A stretch of 64,000 nt of DNA from Pseudaquabacterium pictum (GCF_005403045.1 NZ_BJCL01000023.1:1-64000); one strand, 5' to 3'. Shown: positions 1 to 10,889, counted from the first letter of the stretch. Notes: generated from the letters alone by a model not told the origin. Numbers and translations: made by a program.

Positions 1-185
1 TCCCCGACCGCGCCACGCTGGAGAACAAGCTCAGCCAGGTCGCCGCCCTGCCCGACCAGCCCGAGGTGCACCTGCGCCCCAACAAGCTCGTCTCCTACAA
101 GGTCGTCGCCATGGTCATGGCCAGCGCTCAGCGCCTGGGCGTCACCAAGATCGGCCTCGTGGGCAACGAACAGTTCATGCAATGA
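1..185 (+). CDS. ExbD/TolR-family biopolymer transport protein, C-terminal end (partial)
   Basis: The reading frame is open from base 3 to a TGA at 183-185, so the gene starts before the window. The visible 60 residues end in a periplasmic domain of ExbD/TolR type: a segment reading VHLRPNKLVSYKVVAMVMASAQ, followed by a strand reading KIGLVGNEQF. In this family the protein is a single-span inner-membrane subunit that, with ExbB, uses proton motive force to energise TonB-dependent outer-membrane transport. The stop codon overlaps the next start in an ATGA, so the two are probably translationally coupled. A TonB/ExbB/ExbD operon upstream is expected but lies outside the window. ExbD versus TolR cannot be separated from this fragment. 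Confidence 0.8.
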   Translation, partial: PDRATLENKLSQVAALPDQPEVHLRPNKLVSYKVVAMVMASAQRLGVTKIGLVGNEQFMQ

Positions 186-1408
186 CCGCCATGAAGACCA
201 AGTCCTTGTCCGCACTGGCGCTGGCGCTGGTGCTCGGCCTGTCGGCCAGCCTGGTGCAGGCCCAGGCGATGCGCCCCGAGGTGGGCAAGCCGCTGCAGGC
301 CGCGTCCGACCTGCTGAAGGCCGGCAAGGGCAAGGAAGCCCTGGCCAAGGTGCGCGAGGCCGAGGCCGTCGGCGGCAAGACCGCCGCAGAGGCGCTGATG
401 GTCGAGCGCATGAAGGCTGCCGCCGCCCAGCGTGCCGGCGACACCGCGACTGCCGCGCAGGCGCTGGAGGCGCTGCATGGCAAGGTGAGCGGTGCCGAGC
501 AGGGCCAGATCGCCGAACAGCTGGCCAGCACCTATGCCAGCGCCCGCGACAACGCCAAGGCTGCGCAGTGGGTGCAGAAGGCCCAGGCCGCCGGCAACAA
601 CAGCGCCACGCTGAAGCAGCTGCAGGCCTACCTGCAGGGCAGCAGTGGCGACTTCGCGGCCATCGCCAAGGAAGCCGCGGCTGCCGTGGCCGCGGCCGAG
701 CAGGCCGGCAAGCGGCCCGAGGAGGCCGACCTGCTGCGCCTGGCTGACGCCCAGGCGCGCACCAACAATGCCGCGGGCCACGCCGCCACACTCGAGAAGC
801 TGCTGTTCAGCTACCCGAAGAAGGACTACTGGTCCATCTACTTGGGTCGTCTGCCGCGCAAGGCCGGCTTCTCCAGCCGCTTGAACCTCGACCTGATGCG
901 CCTGCGCCTGGCCACTGGCTCGCTGGAGAAGACGGACGACTTCATGGAGATGTCGCAGCTGGCACTGCAGGCGGGCTACCCGGCCGAGGGCAAGGCCATC
1001 GTCGACAAGGGCTTTGCCAGCGGCGCCCTGGGCACCGGCGCCGAGGCCGAACGCCACAAGCGCCTGCGTGACCTCGCCAACAAGCAGGAAGCCGAGGGCA
1101 AGGCCTCGATCGAGCAGCGCGCCACGGCTGCCGCCGCGGCCAAGGATGGCAACGACCTGGTGCAGATCGGCTATGCCTACGCCACCATGGGCCAGGCGGA
1201 CAAGGGCATCGCCCTGATCGAGCAGGGCATTGCCAAGGGCGGCCTGAAGCGGCCCGATGATGCACAGTTGCGGCTGGGCATGGCGCTGCTGCAGGCCGGT
1301 GCCAAGCACAAGGCCAAGGCGGTGCAGGTGCTGCGGGCCGTCAAGGGCACCGACGGCACAGCCGACCTCGGCCGTCTCTGGGCGCTGTACGCGAACACGC
1401 AGGGTTGA
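182..1408 (+). CDS. Secreted TPR-like repeat protein coupled to ExbD
   Basis: 408 residues. The N-terminus has a clear signal peptide: KTK, then a leucine/alanine-rich core and an AQA cleavage region near residue 29. An alternative ATG at 191 would keep only the signal peptide proper, but the 4-base ATGA overlap with the ExbD gene favours 182. The mature part is built of alanine-rich helical pairs (for example around residues 30-130 and 285-400) typical of Sel1/TPR-like solenoids. A central stretch near residues 205-260 (KKDYWSIYLGRLPRKAGF) is less repetitive. The role is probably a periplasmic scaffold serving the adjacent TonB-ExbB-ExbD system, an inference from coupling only. No enzymatic motif was recognised. 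Confidence 0.75.
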   Translation: MTAMKTKSLSALALALVLGLSASLVQAQAMRPEVGKPLQAASDLLKAGKGKEALAKVREAEAVGGKTAAEALMVERMKAAAAQRAGDTATAAQALEALHGKVSGAEQGQIAEQLASTYASARDNAKAAQWVQKAQAAGNNSATLKQLQAYLQGSSGDFAAIAKEAAAAVAAAEQAGKRPEEADLLRLADAQARTNNAAGHAATLEKLLFSYPKKDYWSIYLGRLPRKAGFSSRLNLDLMRLRLATGSLEKTDDFMEMSQLALQAGYPAEGKAIVDKGFASGALGTGAEAERHKRLRDLANKQEAEGKASIEQRATAAAAAKDGNDLVQIGYAYATMGQADKGIALIEQGIAKGGLKRPDDAQLRLGMALLQAGAKHKAKAVQVLRAVKGTDGTADLGRLWALYANTQG

Positions 1409-1499
1409 CCGGCAACGGGCGCGCAGGCGCTCGGCCACAATCGCGGGGCGGGTTTTCCTGCCCCGTTTTCATTCCAGCCGGCACTTGCCGCGCCCCACC

Positions 1500-2447
1500 A
1501 TGGCCCTGCCCTTCGTCCACACCCTGCCCCACGGCATCCATGTCATCGACACCGGCTTCCACCGCCCGCAGTTCGATGCGGCCTACCTGCTGGTGGAGAA
1601 CGGCCGCGCCGCATTCATCGACACCGGCACCAACTTCGCCGTGCCGCGCCTGCTGGCCGCGCTGGACGACCTGGGCCTGGCCCGCGACGCGGTGGACTTC
1701 GTCATCGCCACCCATGTGCACCTGGACCACGCCGGTGGCGTGGGCCTGCTGATGCAGGAGCTGCCGCAGGCCAGGCTGCTGGTGCACCCCCGCGGCGCGC
1801 GCCACATGGTCGACCCGCAGGCGCTCTACCAGGGCGCACTGGCGGTGTATGGCCAGGCGGTGATGGACCGCGAGTACGGCCAGCTCGTCCCGGTCCCCGC
1901 CGAGCGGGTGCACAGTCCGCAGGACGGCGAAACCCTGCACCTGGCCGGCCGGCCGCTGCTGTTCATCGACACGCCGGGCCATGCCCGCCACCACCACAGC
2001 ATCTGGGACGCACGCAGCGCCGGCTGGTTCACCGGTGACACCTTCGGCCTCAGCTACCGCGAGACCGACAGTGCCTCCGGGCCTTGGGTGCTGCCCACGT
2101 CCAGCCCGGTGCAGTTCGAGCCGGAACCGCTGCGGCAGTCGGTGCAGCGCCTGCTGGCCACCCAGCCGCAGCAGATGTACCTGACGCACTTCGGCGCCGT
2201 GGGTGACGTGCCGCGCCTGGCCACCCTGCTGCTTGAGCAGGTGGACGCCATGGTGCTGCTGGCCAACCGTCTGCGGGAGGACCCGCAGCGCCATGACGCG
2301 CTGAAAGCCGGCCTGCAGGCCCAGGCCCGCCAGCGCTTGCAGCAGCATGGCGTGGCCGATCTGGACGCCGCCGTGGCCAGCCTGGCGCTGGACATCGAGC
2401 TCAATGCCCAGGGCCTGGGCGTCTGGCTCGACCGCGAGACCCGCTGA
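1500..2447 (+). CDS. MBL-fold metallo-hydrolase
   Basis: 315 residues from the ATG at 1500; earlier in-frame codons run back into the preceding gene and are unlikely. The zinc-binding signature of the metallo-beta-lactamase superfamily is intact: THVHLDH with H72, H74, D76 and H77, a later histidine in the [11 protein letters not shown] segment (about residue 160), an aspartate in the FTGDTFG strand (about residue 180), and a final histidine in LTHFG (about residue 228). This arrangement is typical of glyoxalase II-like and lactonase-like hydrolases. The downstream gene is glyoxalase I, so a thiolester-hydrolase role in the same detoxification route is possible, but the substrate is not determined by sequence. 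Confidence 0.85.
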   Translation: MALPFVHTLPHGIHVIDTGFHRPQFDAAYLLVENGRAAFIDTGTNFAVPRLLAALDDLGLARDAVDFVIATHVHLDHAGGVGLLMQELPQARLLVHPRGARHMVDPQALYQGALAVYGQAVMDREYGQLVPVPAERVHSPQDGETLHLAGRPLLFIDTPGHARHHHSIWDARSAGWFTGDTFGLSYRETDSASGPWVLPTSSPVQFEPEPLRQSVQRLLATQPQQMYLTHFGAVGDVPRLATLLLEQVDAMVLLANRLREDPQRHDALKAGLQAQARQRLQQHGVADLDAAVASLALDIELNAQGLGVWLDRETR

Positions 2448-2479
2448 AGACACCCCGTTTCCAACCACAAGGACACACC

Positions 2480-2884
2480 ATGCGCTTGCTGCACACCATG
2501 CTGCGGGTCGGCCATCTTCAGCGGTCGATCGATTTCTACACCCAGGTGCTGGGCATGGACCTGCTGCGCACCACGCAACGGCCCGAGCAGCAGTACGACC
2601 TGGCATTTGTCGGCTACGCCGGCGGCAACCCCGGCCAGGCCGAGATCGAGCTGACCTACAACTACGGCGTCGACCACTACGAGCTGGGCACCGCCTACGG
2701 CCACATCGCCATCGGCGTGCCGGACGTGGCCGCCACCTGCGCCACACTGCGCGACAAGGCCGCGGCGCTGGGCGGCGCCATCACCCGCGAGCCCGGCCCG
2801 GTGAAGGGCGGCAGCACGGTGATTGCCTTCATCACCGATCCCGACGGCTACAAGATCGAACTGATCGAGCGCCGCAACCTCTGA
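2480..2884 (+). CDS. gloA: Lactoylglutathione lyase (glyoxalase I)
   Basis: 134 residues, the usual length for the short bacterial nickel-type enzyme. It converts the methylglyoxal-glutathione hemithioacetal to S-lactoylglutathione in the cytoplasm. The four metal ligands known from E. coli GlxI can be aligned here as H5, E57, H75 and E127, in [24 protein letters not shown] and YKIELIE. It follows the MBL-fold hydrolase with a 32-base gap. Placement beside edd and eda fits, because sugar catabolism generates methylglyoxal, though that link is inference. Confidence 0.95.
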   Translation: MRLLHTMLRVGHLQRSIDFYTQVLGMDLLRTTQRPEQQYDLAFVGYAGGNPGQAEIELTYNYGVDHYELGTAYGHIAIGVPDVAATCATLRDKAAALGGAITREPGPVKGGSTVIAFITDPDGYKIELIERRNL

Positions 2885-2890
2885 GGACGG

Positions 2891-3517
2891 TCAGGCGCGC
2901 AGGGCCTGGGCCTCGCGCGCCAGCCGGGTGATGCGGGCCCAGTCACCGGCGGCCACCGCATCGGTGGGCGTCAGCCACGAGCCGCCGCACACCTTCACAT
3001 TGGGCAGCGCCAGGAACTGCGGCGCCGTCTCCAGGCTGATGCCGCCGGTGGGGCAGAACACCACATCCGGGAACGGGCCGCCCAGGGCCTTGAGCATCGG
3101 GATGCCGCCGGCCTGCATGGCCGGGAAGAACTTCAGGAACGACAGGCCGTCGGCCTGGGCGGCCATCACCTCGCTGGCGGTGGCCACGCCCGGCAGCAGC
3201 GGCAGGCCGATGCGGCGGCAGGCCGCACCCACCTCGGCGGTGTAGCCGGGGCTGACGGCGAAGCGGCTGCCGGCGTCCAGCGCCGCCTGGGCGTCGGCCG
3301 CCGAGCGGATGGTGCCGGCGCCCACCTCGGCCTCGGGCAAGGCCTTGGCGATGGCCTCGATGCACTGCAGCGCCACTGGCGTGCGCATCGTCACCTCCAG
3401 CACCTTGACGCCGCCGGCCAGCAGCGCCTCGGCCAGCGGCACGGCATCCTGCACCCGCTGCAGCACGATGACGGGGATGACGGGGCCGTGGCTGGCCAGG
3501 CGGAGGGTGTCGGTCAT
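2891..3517 (-). CDS. eda: 2-dehydro-3-deoxy-phosphogluconate (KDPG) aldolase
   Basis: 208 residues from the ATG whose complement lies at 3515-3517. It cleaves KDPG to pyruvate and glyceraldehyde-3-phosphate, the last step of the Entner-Doudoroff pathway. Catalytic residues of the class I aldolase are visible: E41 and R45 in the LEVTMRT strand and the Schiff-base lysine K129 in SFLKFFPA. The phosphate-binding glycine-rich segment (VGAGTI) is also present. The gene lies 43 bases downstream of edd on the same strand, so the two probably form one transcript driven from the edd promoter. Confidence 0.96.
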   Translation of the reverse strand: MTDTLRLASHGPVIPVIVLQRVQDAVPLAEALLAGGVKVLEVTMRTPVALQCIEAIAKALPEAEVGAGTIRSAADAQAALDAGSRFAVSPGYTAEVGAACRRIGLPLLPGVATASEVMAAQADGLSFLKFFPAMQAGGIPMLKALGGPFPDVVFCPTGGISLETAPQFLALPNVKVCGGSWLTPTDAVAAGDWARITRLAREAQALRA

Positions 3518-3560
3518 GGCAGATCCTGTGGAAAGTGGCAGGTGGCAGGCAGTTCGGGCC

Positions 3561-5375
<1,815 letters not shown>

Positions 5376-5387
5376 GGTGGTGGCCGA

Positions 5388-5423
5388 GTAACTGGTTCAG
5401 TGATTGTGAAGTAACCCGGTTAC
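5388..5423 (-). promoter_or_regulatory. Paired operator-like inverted repeats upstream of edd
   Basis: A perfect inverted repeat, GTAACC-C-GGTTAC, sits at 5411-5423. An imperfect copy, GTAACTGGTTCA, sits at 5388-5399. The two cores are about 23 bases apart, that is, about two helical turns, and lie 13-48 bases ahead of the edd ATG. An AACCGGTT-like core resembles operators bound by LacI/GntR-type sugar-acid regulators. The sites do not resemble the HexR consensus known for gamma-proteobacterial edd. The regulator itself is not in the window. Confidence 0.6.
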
Positions 5424-5490
5424 ATCGTCAAGACAAGCGACAGAAGGTCCGCAGCAACAACCGGGCCGGCGTTTCTGGCATGCTGGCGCC

Positions 5491-6084
5491 ATGCAAGCCT
5501 TGGCCGTGCGCGACACCGCTGCCCTGCTGGCGCAGGTGCAACGCCAGTGGGGCGGCCAGTCCGACCTGTGGGTGTTCGGCTACGCGTCGCTGATCTGGCG
5601 GCCTGAATTCGACGCGGTGGAGCACCGCCCTGCCCTGGTGCGCGGCTGGCACCGGGCCTTCCAGATGCGCTCGCGCATCAACCGCGGCACGCCGGCGCAG
5701 CCGGGACTGGTGTATGCACTGGTGTCGGGCGGCATGTGCCGCGGCATGGTCTACCGCATTCCGAAGGACCGCGGCCGCGAGGAACTGGACCGGCTGTGGT
5801 CACGCGAAATGCCCACCGGCGTGTACGACCCCCGTTGGCTGCGCTGTCAGACCATGGCTGGTGAGGTGATGGCCCTGGCCTTCACCCTGAGCCGCCGCAG
5901 CCCCAACTTCACTGGCCGCATCGACGACCACGAGATGCTGCGCATCCTGCGCCATGCCCAGGGCCGCTACGGCACCACGCTGGACTACCTGGTGCGCACG
6001 GCTGAGAGCCTGCGCCAGCACCGCATGTGCGACCGCGAGAGCGAGCGCCTGCTGGCGCTGGCGCAGCGCGCCGGCCTGGTCTGA
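5491..6084 (+). CDS. chaC: ChaC-family gamma-glutamylcyclotransferase
   Basis: 197 residues. The family degrades glutathione to 5-oxoproline and Cys-Gly in the cytoplasm. The substrate-binding loop appears near the N-terminus as FGYASLIW (residues 28-35), a variant of the usual YGSL signature, and the fold continues through the GWHRAFQMRS and LVYALVSGG segments. The general-acid glutamate is probably in the stretch around MPTGVYDPRWL or the preceding REELDRLW; I cannot assign it without an alignment. It is divergent from edd, sharing a 115-base intergenic region. Alternative: another cyclotransferase-fold protein, but ChaC is the best match. Confidence 0.9.
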   Translation: MQALAVRDTAALLAQVQRQWGGQSDLWVFGYASLIWRPEFDAVEHRPALVRGWHRAFQMRSRINRGTPAQPGLVYALVSGGMCRGMVYRIPKDRGREELDRLWSREMPTGVYDPRWLRCQTMAGEVMALAFTLSRRSPNFTGRIDDHEMLRILRHAQGRYGTTLDYLVRTAESLRQHRMCDRESERLLALAQRAGLV

Positions 6085-6137
6085 CGGCCTGGTCTGACGG
6101 CCACGGGCCCTGCTGGCGCCGAGGCAGCGCTCAGCGC

Positions 6138-6767
6138 TCAGGGCGCAGGACGGACGCCGGCCTCGGCCGACCCTGCCCGGGCCCGGATCGCAGCCAGATC
6201 GTCCTGGGTGTCCAGGTCGACCAGCACGCCAGGATCGTCCAGCTCCAGCCCGTGCGCGGGGTAGCGCGCCACCAACCGGCGGGCACCCTCGTCGCCCGTC
6301 AGTTGCACCAGTTCGGAGAACAGCTCGGCACCGAAGCCCACCGGATGGCCGCGCCGGCCCCGGTGCTGGGCAAACACCACCGGATGCTGGCCCAGCGCCT
6401 GGGCCACCTGTTGGATGGTGGACGGCTGGACCAGCGGCATGTCGCCGGGCAGCACCAGCCAGCCGCCGCCATCGGACCGGGCTGCCACGCCAGCGGCGAT
6501 GGAAAAGCCCATGCCCAGCGGACCGCCACCAGGGCTGCCCACCTCGGGCAGCACCACCACGTCACGCCGTGCCACCCAACGCGCCGCTTCAGCGGCCAAC
6601 GGAGCGGTGGTGACCACCACCACCGGAAGGCGGCTGGCGATGGCATGGCCGATGGTCTGGCCCAGCACGCTGGCATCGCCCAGCGCCTGGACCAGCTTGT
6701 GGTGGGTGCCGGCGAACCGGCTGCCGCGGCCAGCCGCCAGGACGACGATGACAGGTTGGGGTCTCAT
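6138..6767 (-). CDS. MobA-like NTP transferase (MocA/NboR-type nucleotidyltransferase)
   Basis: 209 residues. The N-terminal nucleotide-binding signature VVLAAGRGSRF (about residues 8-18) and the LVLPGDMPLVQPSTI metal-binding aspartate region identify the MobA-like nucleotidyltransferase fold. Members include molybdenum cofactor cytidylyl/guanylyl transferases. The length of about 200 fits MocA. No xdh/cox-type dehydrogenase operon flanks it here, so substrate and cofactor product cannot be named. I chose the ATG complementary to 6765-6767 because the conserved beta-strand begins five residues later; the longer frame adds an unrelated N-terminal extension. Confidence 0.82.
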   Translation of the reverse strand: MRPQPVIVVLAAGRGSRFAGTHHKLVQALGDASVLGQTIGHAIASRLPVVVVTTAPLAAEAARWVARRDVVVLPEVGSPGGGPLGMGFSIAAGVAARSDGGGWLVLPGDMPLVQPSTIQQVAQALGQHPVVFAQHRGRRGHPVGFGAELFSELVQLTGDEGARRLVARYPAHGLELDDPGVLVDLDTQDDLAAIRARAGSAEAGVRPAP

Positions 6768-6964
6768 GGTGCGTTGTGTCGGGGTCCTCTGTCTCCCTCC
6801 CGGACACCTCTGGGCTTGAAGCATGGGGGCCGTGCCGGTCATTCGACAGTCGGAGCTGTACCTAAGGCCAATCACTTAGGGTGCAACCACCATGCCACCG
6901 GACGCTGACACGGGCCTTGTGCCGGCACAGCACCTGGCGGCTGGGCCAGCGGCATACTGGGTGG

Positions 6965-7603
6965 ATGGACAACCGCATCGCCGATCTCCGCAAGAGCTAT
7001 GAAAAGGCCGAGCTCGATGAGCACGCCGCCGCCCCGCTGCCGCTGCAGCAGTTCGAGACCTGGTTGCAGCAGGCCATCGACGGCCAGCTGCCCGAACCCA
7101 ATGCCATGACCCTGGCCACCGTGGGCGCCGACGGCCGCCCGTCCACCCGGGTGGTGCTGATCAAGGGGTTGGATGCCCGCGGCTTGGTCTGGTACACCAA
7201 CTTCAACAGCCGCAAGGGCCAGGAACTGGCGGCCAACCCGATGGCCGCGCTGCAGTTCCACTGGGTGGAGCTGGAACGCGTGGTGCGCATCGAGGGCCGG
7301 GTGGAACGGGTCGCCGATGCCGAGGCCGATGCCTATTACGCGTCGCGCCCGCTGGATTCACGCATCGGTGCATGGGCATCGCCGCAAAGCCAGGTGATCG
7401 GCGGCCGCGGCGTGCTGGTGGCGCAGGCCGCCCGCTATGCGGCGCAATTCGCGCTGTCGCCGCCCCGGCCGCCACACTGGGGCGGCTTCCGCCTGGTGCC
7501 CGACCGCTGGGAGTTCTGGCAGGGCCGCAAGAGCCGCCTGCACGACCGTCTGCGCTACCGGCTGGACGGCGACACCTGGGTGCGCGAACGGCTGGCGCCT
7601 TGA
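6965..7603 (+). CDS. pdxH: Pyridoxamine 5'-phosphate oxidase
   Basis: 212 residues, standard length. It oxidises PNP or PMP to pyridoxal 5'-phosphate using FMN. Family landmarks include the N-terminal [11 protein letters not shown], the FMN-binding region around [10 protein letters not shown] and [13 protein letters not shown], and the C-terminal [17 protein letters not shown] motif that closes the active site. The start at 6965 gives the canonical [13 protein letters not shown]-terminus. The gene converges on msrA, with a possible bidirectional hairpin between them. Confidence 0.96.
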   Translation: MDNRIADLRKSYEKAELDEHAAAPLPLQQFETWLQQAIDGQLPEPNAMTLATVGADGRPSTRVVLIKGLDARGLVWYTNFNSRKGQELAANPMAALQFHWVELERVVRIEGRVERVADAEADAYYASRPLDSRIGAWASPQSQVIGGRGVLVAQAARYAAQFALSPPRPPHWGGFRLVPDRWEFWQGRKSRLHDRLRYRLDGDTWVRERLAP

Positions 7604-7608
7604 GACGG

Positions 7609-7630
7609 GCGCCGCAGTCAGCTGCGGCGC
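7609..7630. terminator. Hairpin between convergent pdxH and msrA
   Basis: GCGCCGCAG at 7609-7617 pairs with CTGCGGCGC at 7622-7630, a 9-base stem with a four-base loop. It overlaps the last codons of msrA and follows the pdxH stop by 5 bases. There is no long T-run on either side, so termination efficiency is uncertain. Confidence 0.4.
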
Positions 7631-8151
7631 ACCCGTTCTGCGAAGGTCTTGCGGAACTTCTCCACCTTGGGCGCCACCACATGGGCGCAGTACCCCTGGC
7701 CAGGGTTGTTGGCGAAGTAGTGCTGGTGGTAGGCCTCGGCCGGCCAGTAGTTGTCCTCGGCCACCAGTTCAGTCACGAGACGGCCACCAACACGCGCATC
7801 GGCTTCGGCCATCACCGCGCGGGCCACCTCGGCCTGCTCGGGCTGGTGCCAGTAGATGCCCGAGCGGTACTGCGTGCCCACGTCGTTGCCCTGTCGGTTC
7901 AGCGTGGTGGGATCGTGGATGACGAAGAAGATCTCCAGGATCTCGCGCAGGCTGATCTGGTCGGCGTCGAAGCGCACCCGAACCACTTCGTTGTGGCCGG
8001 TGTCACCGTCGCAGACCTGGGCATAGGTCGGTTGCCTGACGGACCCGTTGGCATAGCCGGACTGCACCGACAGCACGCCCTGTACCTGCTCGTACACCGC
8101 CTCGGTGCACCAGAAGCAGCCGCCGCCCAGGGTGATGGTCTCTTCGCGCAT
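7618..8151 (-). CDS. msrA: Peptide methionine-(S)-S-oxide reductase
   Basis: 177 residues. It reduces methionine-S-sulphoxide in proteins and free methionine, using a nucleophilic cysteine. The hallmark GCFWCTEAVYEQVQGV is present (residues 11-26) with the catalytic Cys in GCFWC. A downstream GHNEVVRVRFD strand and a C-terminal GYCAH cysteine supply the expected fold and recycling cysteine. The start puts the motif ten residues in, as in other short cytoplasmic MsrA. The longer upstream frame has no family similarity. Confidence 0.95.
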   Translation of the reverse strand: MREETITLGGGCFWCTEAVYEQVQGVLSVQSGYANGSVRQPTYAQVCDGDTGHNEVVRVRFDADQISLREILEIFFVIHDPTTLNRQGNDVGTQYRSGIYWHQPEQAEVARAVMAEADARVGGRLVTELVAEDNYWPAEAYHQHYFANNPGQGYCAHVVAPKVEKFRKTFAERVRRS

Positions 8152-8272
8152 GCCCGTGCTCCTTGATTGACAGCCCGACATTGTGGCCGCGGCACCCGCC
8201 CGCACGCGGCGCCAGGGGTTTGCGCCGCCGCGCCATGCAGAATCGCACGATGCGCACCGGTGCCTGTTCCGC

Positions 8273-9088
8273 ATGAACGACTTCTTCTCCACCTTCGGCC
8301 TGCTGGAATGGAAACCCTGGGTGGCTGCCATGCTGTTGCCGCCAGTGCCCCTGCTGGGCATGCTGCTGCTGGCCTGGTGGTGGCAGCGGCGGCGGCCCGC
8401 GCTGTCGACCCTGCTGCTGATGGTGGCGGTGGTGGCGCTCTGGTTCAGCCAGTGCCAGGTGACCGGCATGCTCCTGGAGCGCCAGCTGTCGCCCAGCCCG
8501 TCGCTGTCGGCCCAGCGCATCGCCGACCTGCGCCGTGGCAGCGGCGATGCCCGCACCGCCGTGGTGGTGCTGGGCGGCGGCGTGCGGGCGCTGGCCTCGG
8601 AGTACGGCGAATCGCACCTCGAAAACATCTCCATGGAGCGGCTGCACTATGGCTTGTGGCTGGCGCGCCAGCTGCAGGCGCCGGTGCTGTTTTCAGGCGG
8701 CGCCGGCTGGGCGCAAGCCGACCATCCCGCCGAAGCCACCGTGGCCGCCCGCATCGCCAGCCGCGACTATGGCCGCAACCTGCGGTGGGTGGAAGGCGAT
8801 TCACGCGACACCCGCGGTAACGCCCACCTGAGCCTGCCGCTGCTCCAGAAGGATGGCATCACCCAGGTGCTGCTGGTCACCCATGGATCGCACATGCGGC
8901 GGGCGCAGCGCGCCTTCGAAGCGGAAGCGCAACGCCTGGCCATGGCCGTGAAGATCGTGCCCGCCCCCATGGGCCTGGTGGCTGACCGCCACCTCTCGGG
9001 GTTGCAGCGCTGGGTGCCCAGCGCCGAAGGCAACCTGCGCGTGCGCCAGGCGCTGCGCGAGTGGATCGGCCTGGCATCGGGCGCCTGA
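8273..9088 (+). CDS. ElyC/SanA/YdcF-family (DUF218) membrane-anchored protein
   Basis: 271 residues. Two hydrophobic segments (about residues 14-35 and 43-62) flank a short arginine-rich loop (WWWQRRRPALST). The DUF218 domain follows with VVLGGGVR near residue 100, GGAGW at about 140 and the VTHGSHMRRA strand near 203. Family members such as E. coli ElyC take part in envelope integrity and peptidoglycan synthesis at low temperature. Functional assignment is by family only. The ATG at 8273 is preferred since it directly precedes the first membrane span. Confidence 0.8.
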   Translation: MNDFFSTFGLLEWKPWVAAMLLPPVPLLGMLLLAWWWQRRRPALSTLLLMVAVVALWFSQCQVTGMLLERQLSPSPSLSAQRIADLRRGSGDARTAVVVLGGGVRALASEYGESHLENISMERLHYGLWLARQLQAPVLFSGGAGWAQADHPAEATVAARIASRDYGRNLRWVEGDSRDTRGNAHLSLPLLQKDGITQVLLVTHGSHMRRAQRAFEAEAQRLAMAVKIVPAPMGLVADRHLSGLQRWVPSAEGNLRVRQALREWIGLASGA

Positions 9089-9102
9089 GGCCCGACGCCA
9101 AC

Positions 9103-9274
9103 CGCAGAAACACAAACCCCCTCGTGCCTTGCGACCCGAGGGGGCGGGCGGCCGATGGCCGCCATGTGGGGATCCGGAGAATGTTGTCCGGGGCCCCGTT
9201 TCGTGCAGAGACTGCACGAGGTGGATTGCCTTCAGTGAAGGCAGTGCAACGGTACTCCCGGCGCCGGCAACCTG
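9103..9274 (-). ncRNA. Candidate structured small RNA between ubiD and the ElyC-like gene
   Basis: On the minus strand a possible -10 (AACTAT, complement of 9281-9286) is followed by a highly structured stretch. An outer stem GTTGCCGG (complement of 9264-9271) pairs with CCGGACAAC (complement of 9183-9191) with one bulge; inside it CCGTT pairs with AACGG. Within these sit two perfect hairpins, at 9228-9242 (6-base stem) and 9201-9219 (8-base stem, 3-base loop). A further 7-base hairpin lies at 9147-9163, then a terminator-like hairpin. It has no convincing ORF. It could be an independent sRNA or the ubiD 3' untranslated region. No known Rfam family was recognised. Confidence 0.45.
9105..9144 (-). 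terminator. Intrinsic terminator downstream of ubiD / candidate small RNA
   Basis: CCCCCTCG at 9117-9124 and CGAGGGGG at 9137-9144 form a perfect 8-base stem. Read on the minus strand the stem is followed by TTTGTGTTT, a U-rich tail. The plus-strand side has no T-run, so the orientation is for minus-strand transcription. Confidence 0.65.
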
Positions 9275-9301
9275 CAAGCGATAGTTGACGCGCCGTGCTG
9301 G

Positions 9302-10855
9302 TCAGCGCGCCATCACCGTGTCGAACAGGCCCTGGACGCGCCGCGTCACCTCGGCCGGCATGCTGATCGCACGGCCCCATTCGCGCGTGGTCTCGCCAGG
9401 CCACTTGTTGGTGGCGTCCAGTCCCATCTTGCCGCCCAGGCCGCTGACCGGCGAGGCGAAATCCAGGTAGTCGATCGGCGTCTGCTCCACCAGGGTGGTG
9501 TCGCGCACCGGGTCCATGCGGGTGGTGATGGCCCAGACCACGTCCTGCCAGTTTCGGATGTCGACGTCGTCGTCGGTCACCACGATGAACTTGGTGTACA
9601 TGAACTGCCGCAGGAAGCTCCAGAGCCCGAACATCAGCCGCTTGGCATGGCCAGGGTAGGCCTTGCGGATCGAGATGATCGCCATGCGGTAGCTGCAGCC
9701 CTCCGGCGGCAGGTAGAAGTCGACGATCTCCGGAAACTGCTTCTGCAGGATGGGCACGAACACCTCGTTCAGCGCCACGCCCAGCACCGCCGGCTCGTCG
9801 GGCGGCTTGCCGGTGTAGGTGGAGTGGTAGACCGCGTCGTGCCGGTGGGTCAGCCGGTCGATGCGGAACACCGGGAACCAGTCCTGCTCGTTGTAATAGC
9901 CGGTGTGGTCGCCGTACGGTCCCTCCAGGGCATGCAGGTAGCCGTTGATCTCCTTGACCGGCACGCCATGGGCGCTGTGCCCGCTGAAGCCGGCGTCGGC
10001 CACAGGGATGTGGCCTTCCAGCACCAGCTCGGCCGTGGCAGGCACCTGCAGCAGGCGGTCGCCCTCGCCCACGGCGCAGTCCACCAGTTCGGTGGCGCTG
10101 CCGCGCAGCAGGCCGGCGAACTGGTACTCGCCCAGGCTGTCGGGCACCGGCGTGACGGCGCCCAGCGTGGTCGCCGGGTCGGCGCCCAGGGCCACCGCCA
10201 TCGGGAACGGCCGGCCGGGGTTGGCGCGGGCGAAGTCGCGGAAGTCGAGTGCGCCGCCGCGGTGGGCCAGCCAGCGCATGATCACCTCGCTCGGGCCGAT
10301 CACCTGCTGGCGGTAGATGCCGATGTTCTGGCGCAGCCGCGGGCGCGCGATCGACTGGGGTCCGCGCGTGACCACCAGGCCCCAGGTGATCAGCGGCGCC
10401 GCATCGCCAGGCCAGCAGGTCTGGATCGGCCAGCGGGTCAGGTCGACCGCGTCGCCATGCAGCTCCACCTCGCGGCAGGGGCCATCTCGGCGGCGCACCG
10501 GTTTCATGCTCCACACGGCCTTCATCATCTGCACCAGGCGGCCGGCATCCTTCAGCCCTTGCGGGGGCTCGGGCTCCTTCAGGCGTGCCAGCAGGGTGCC
10601 GATCTCGCGCAGCTCGCCGACGTCGGCCGCGCCCATGCCCAGCGCCACCCGCCGCGGCGTACCGAACAGGTTGGCCAGCACCGGGGTGCGGTGGCCGGTG
10701 GGCTGGCTGAACCAGAGCGCCGGTCCACCGGCCCGCAGCACCTGGTCGGCCAGGGCGGTCATTTCAAGTTGGGGGGAGACCGGCTGGGTCACCCGCTTCA
10801 ACTCCCCCATGCGCTCCAGTTGGGCAGCAAAGTCACGCAGATCGCTGTATTTCAT
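9302..10855 (-). CDS. ubiD: 4-hydroxy-3-polyprenylbenzoate decarboxylase (UbiD)
   Basis: 517 residues, within the usual 490-520. It decarboxylates the prenylated 4-hydroxybenzoate intermediate in ubiquinone synthesis, using the prenylated FMN made by UbiX. Family landmarks: N-terminal [19 protein letters not shown], the [11 protein letters not shown] active-site neighbourhood, and the C-terminal [21 protein letters not shown] region. An [15 protein letters not shown] segment near residue 27 is also typical. Divergent from the lytic transglycosylase. No ubiX is visible in the window. Confidence 0.97.
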   Translation of the reverse strand: MKYSDLRDFAAQLERMGELKRVTQPVSPQLEMTALADQVLRAGGPALWFSQPTGHRTPVLANLFGTPRRVALGMGAADVGELREIGTLLARLKEPEPPQGLKDAGRLVQMMKAVWSMKPVRRRDGPCREVELHGDAVDLTRWPIQTCWPGDAAPLITWGLVVTRGPQSIARPRLRQNIGIYRQQVIGPSEVIMRWLAHRGGALDFRDFARANPGRPFPMAVALGADPATTLGAVTPVPDSLGEYQFAGLLRGSATELVDCAVGEGDRLLQVPATAELVLEGHIPVADAGFSGHSAHGVPVKEINGYLHALEGPYGDHTGYYNEQDWFPVFRIDRLTHRHDAVYHSTYTGKPPDEPAVLGVALNEVFVPILQKQFPEIVDFYLPPEGCSYRMAIISIRKAYPGHAKRLMFGLWSFLRQFMYTKFIVVTDDDVDIRNWQDVVWAITTRMDPVRDTTLVEQTPIDYLDFASPVSGLGGKMGLDATNKWPGETTREWGRAISMPAEVTRRVQGLFDTVMAR

Positions 10856-10889
10856 GTTTTGAAATGCATAAAGAAGATCATTGATATGC

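Noticed and set aside
128-1438. Long antisense frames, for example 436 residues opposite the TPR gene, and similar ones opposite edd, ppk, acnB and others
   Set aside because: High GC DNA creates long shadow frames; they have repetitive arginine/histidine/glutamine compositions and no family features.
5388-5423. HexR site upstream of edd
   Set aside because: The repeats do not match the TGTARTNNNAYTACA-like HexR consensus; they have an AACCGGTT-like core.
9103-9274. 6S RNA
   Set aside because: Length is similar (about 170 bases), but I could not match the conserved 6S closing stem and central bubble, and the usual neighbours are absent; left as an unnamed candidate.
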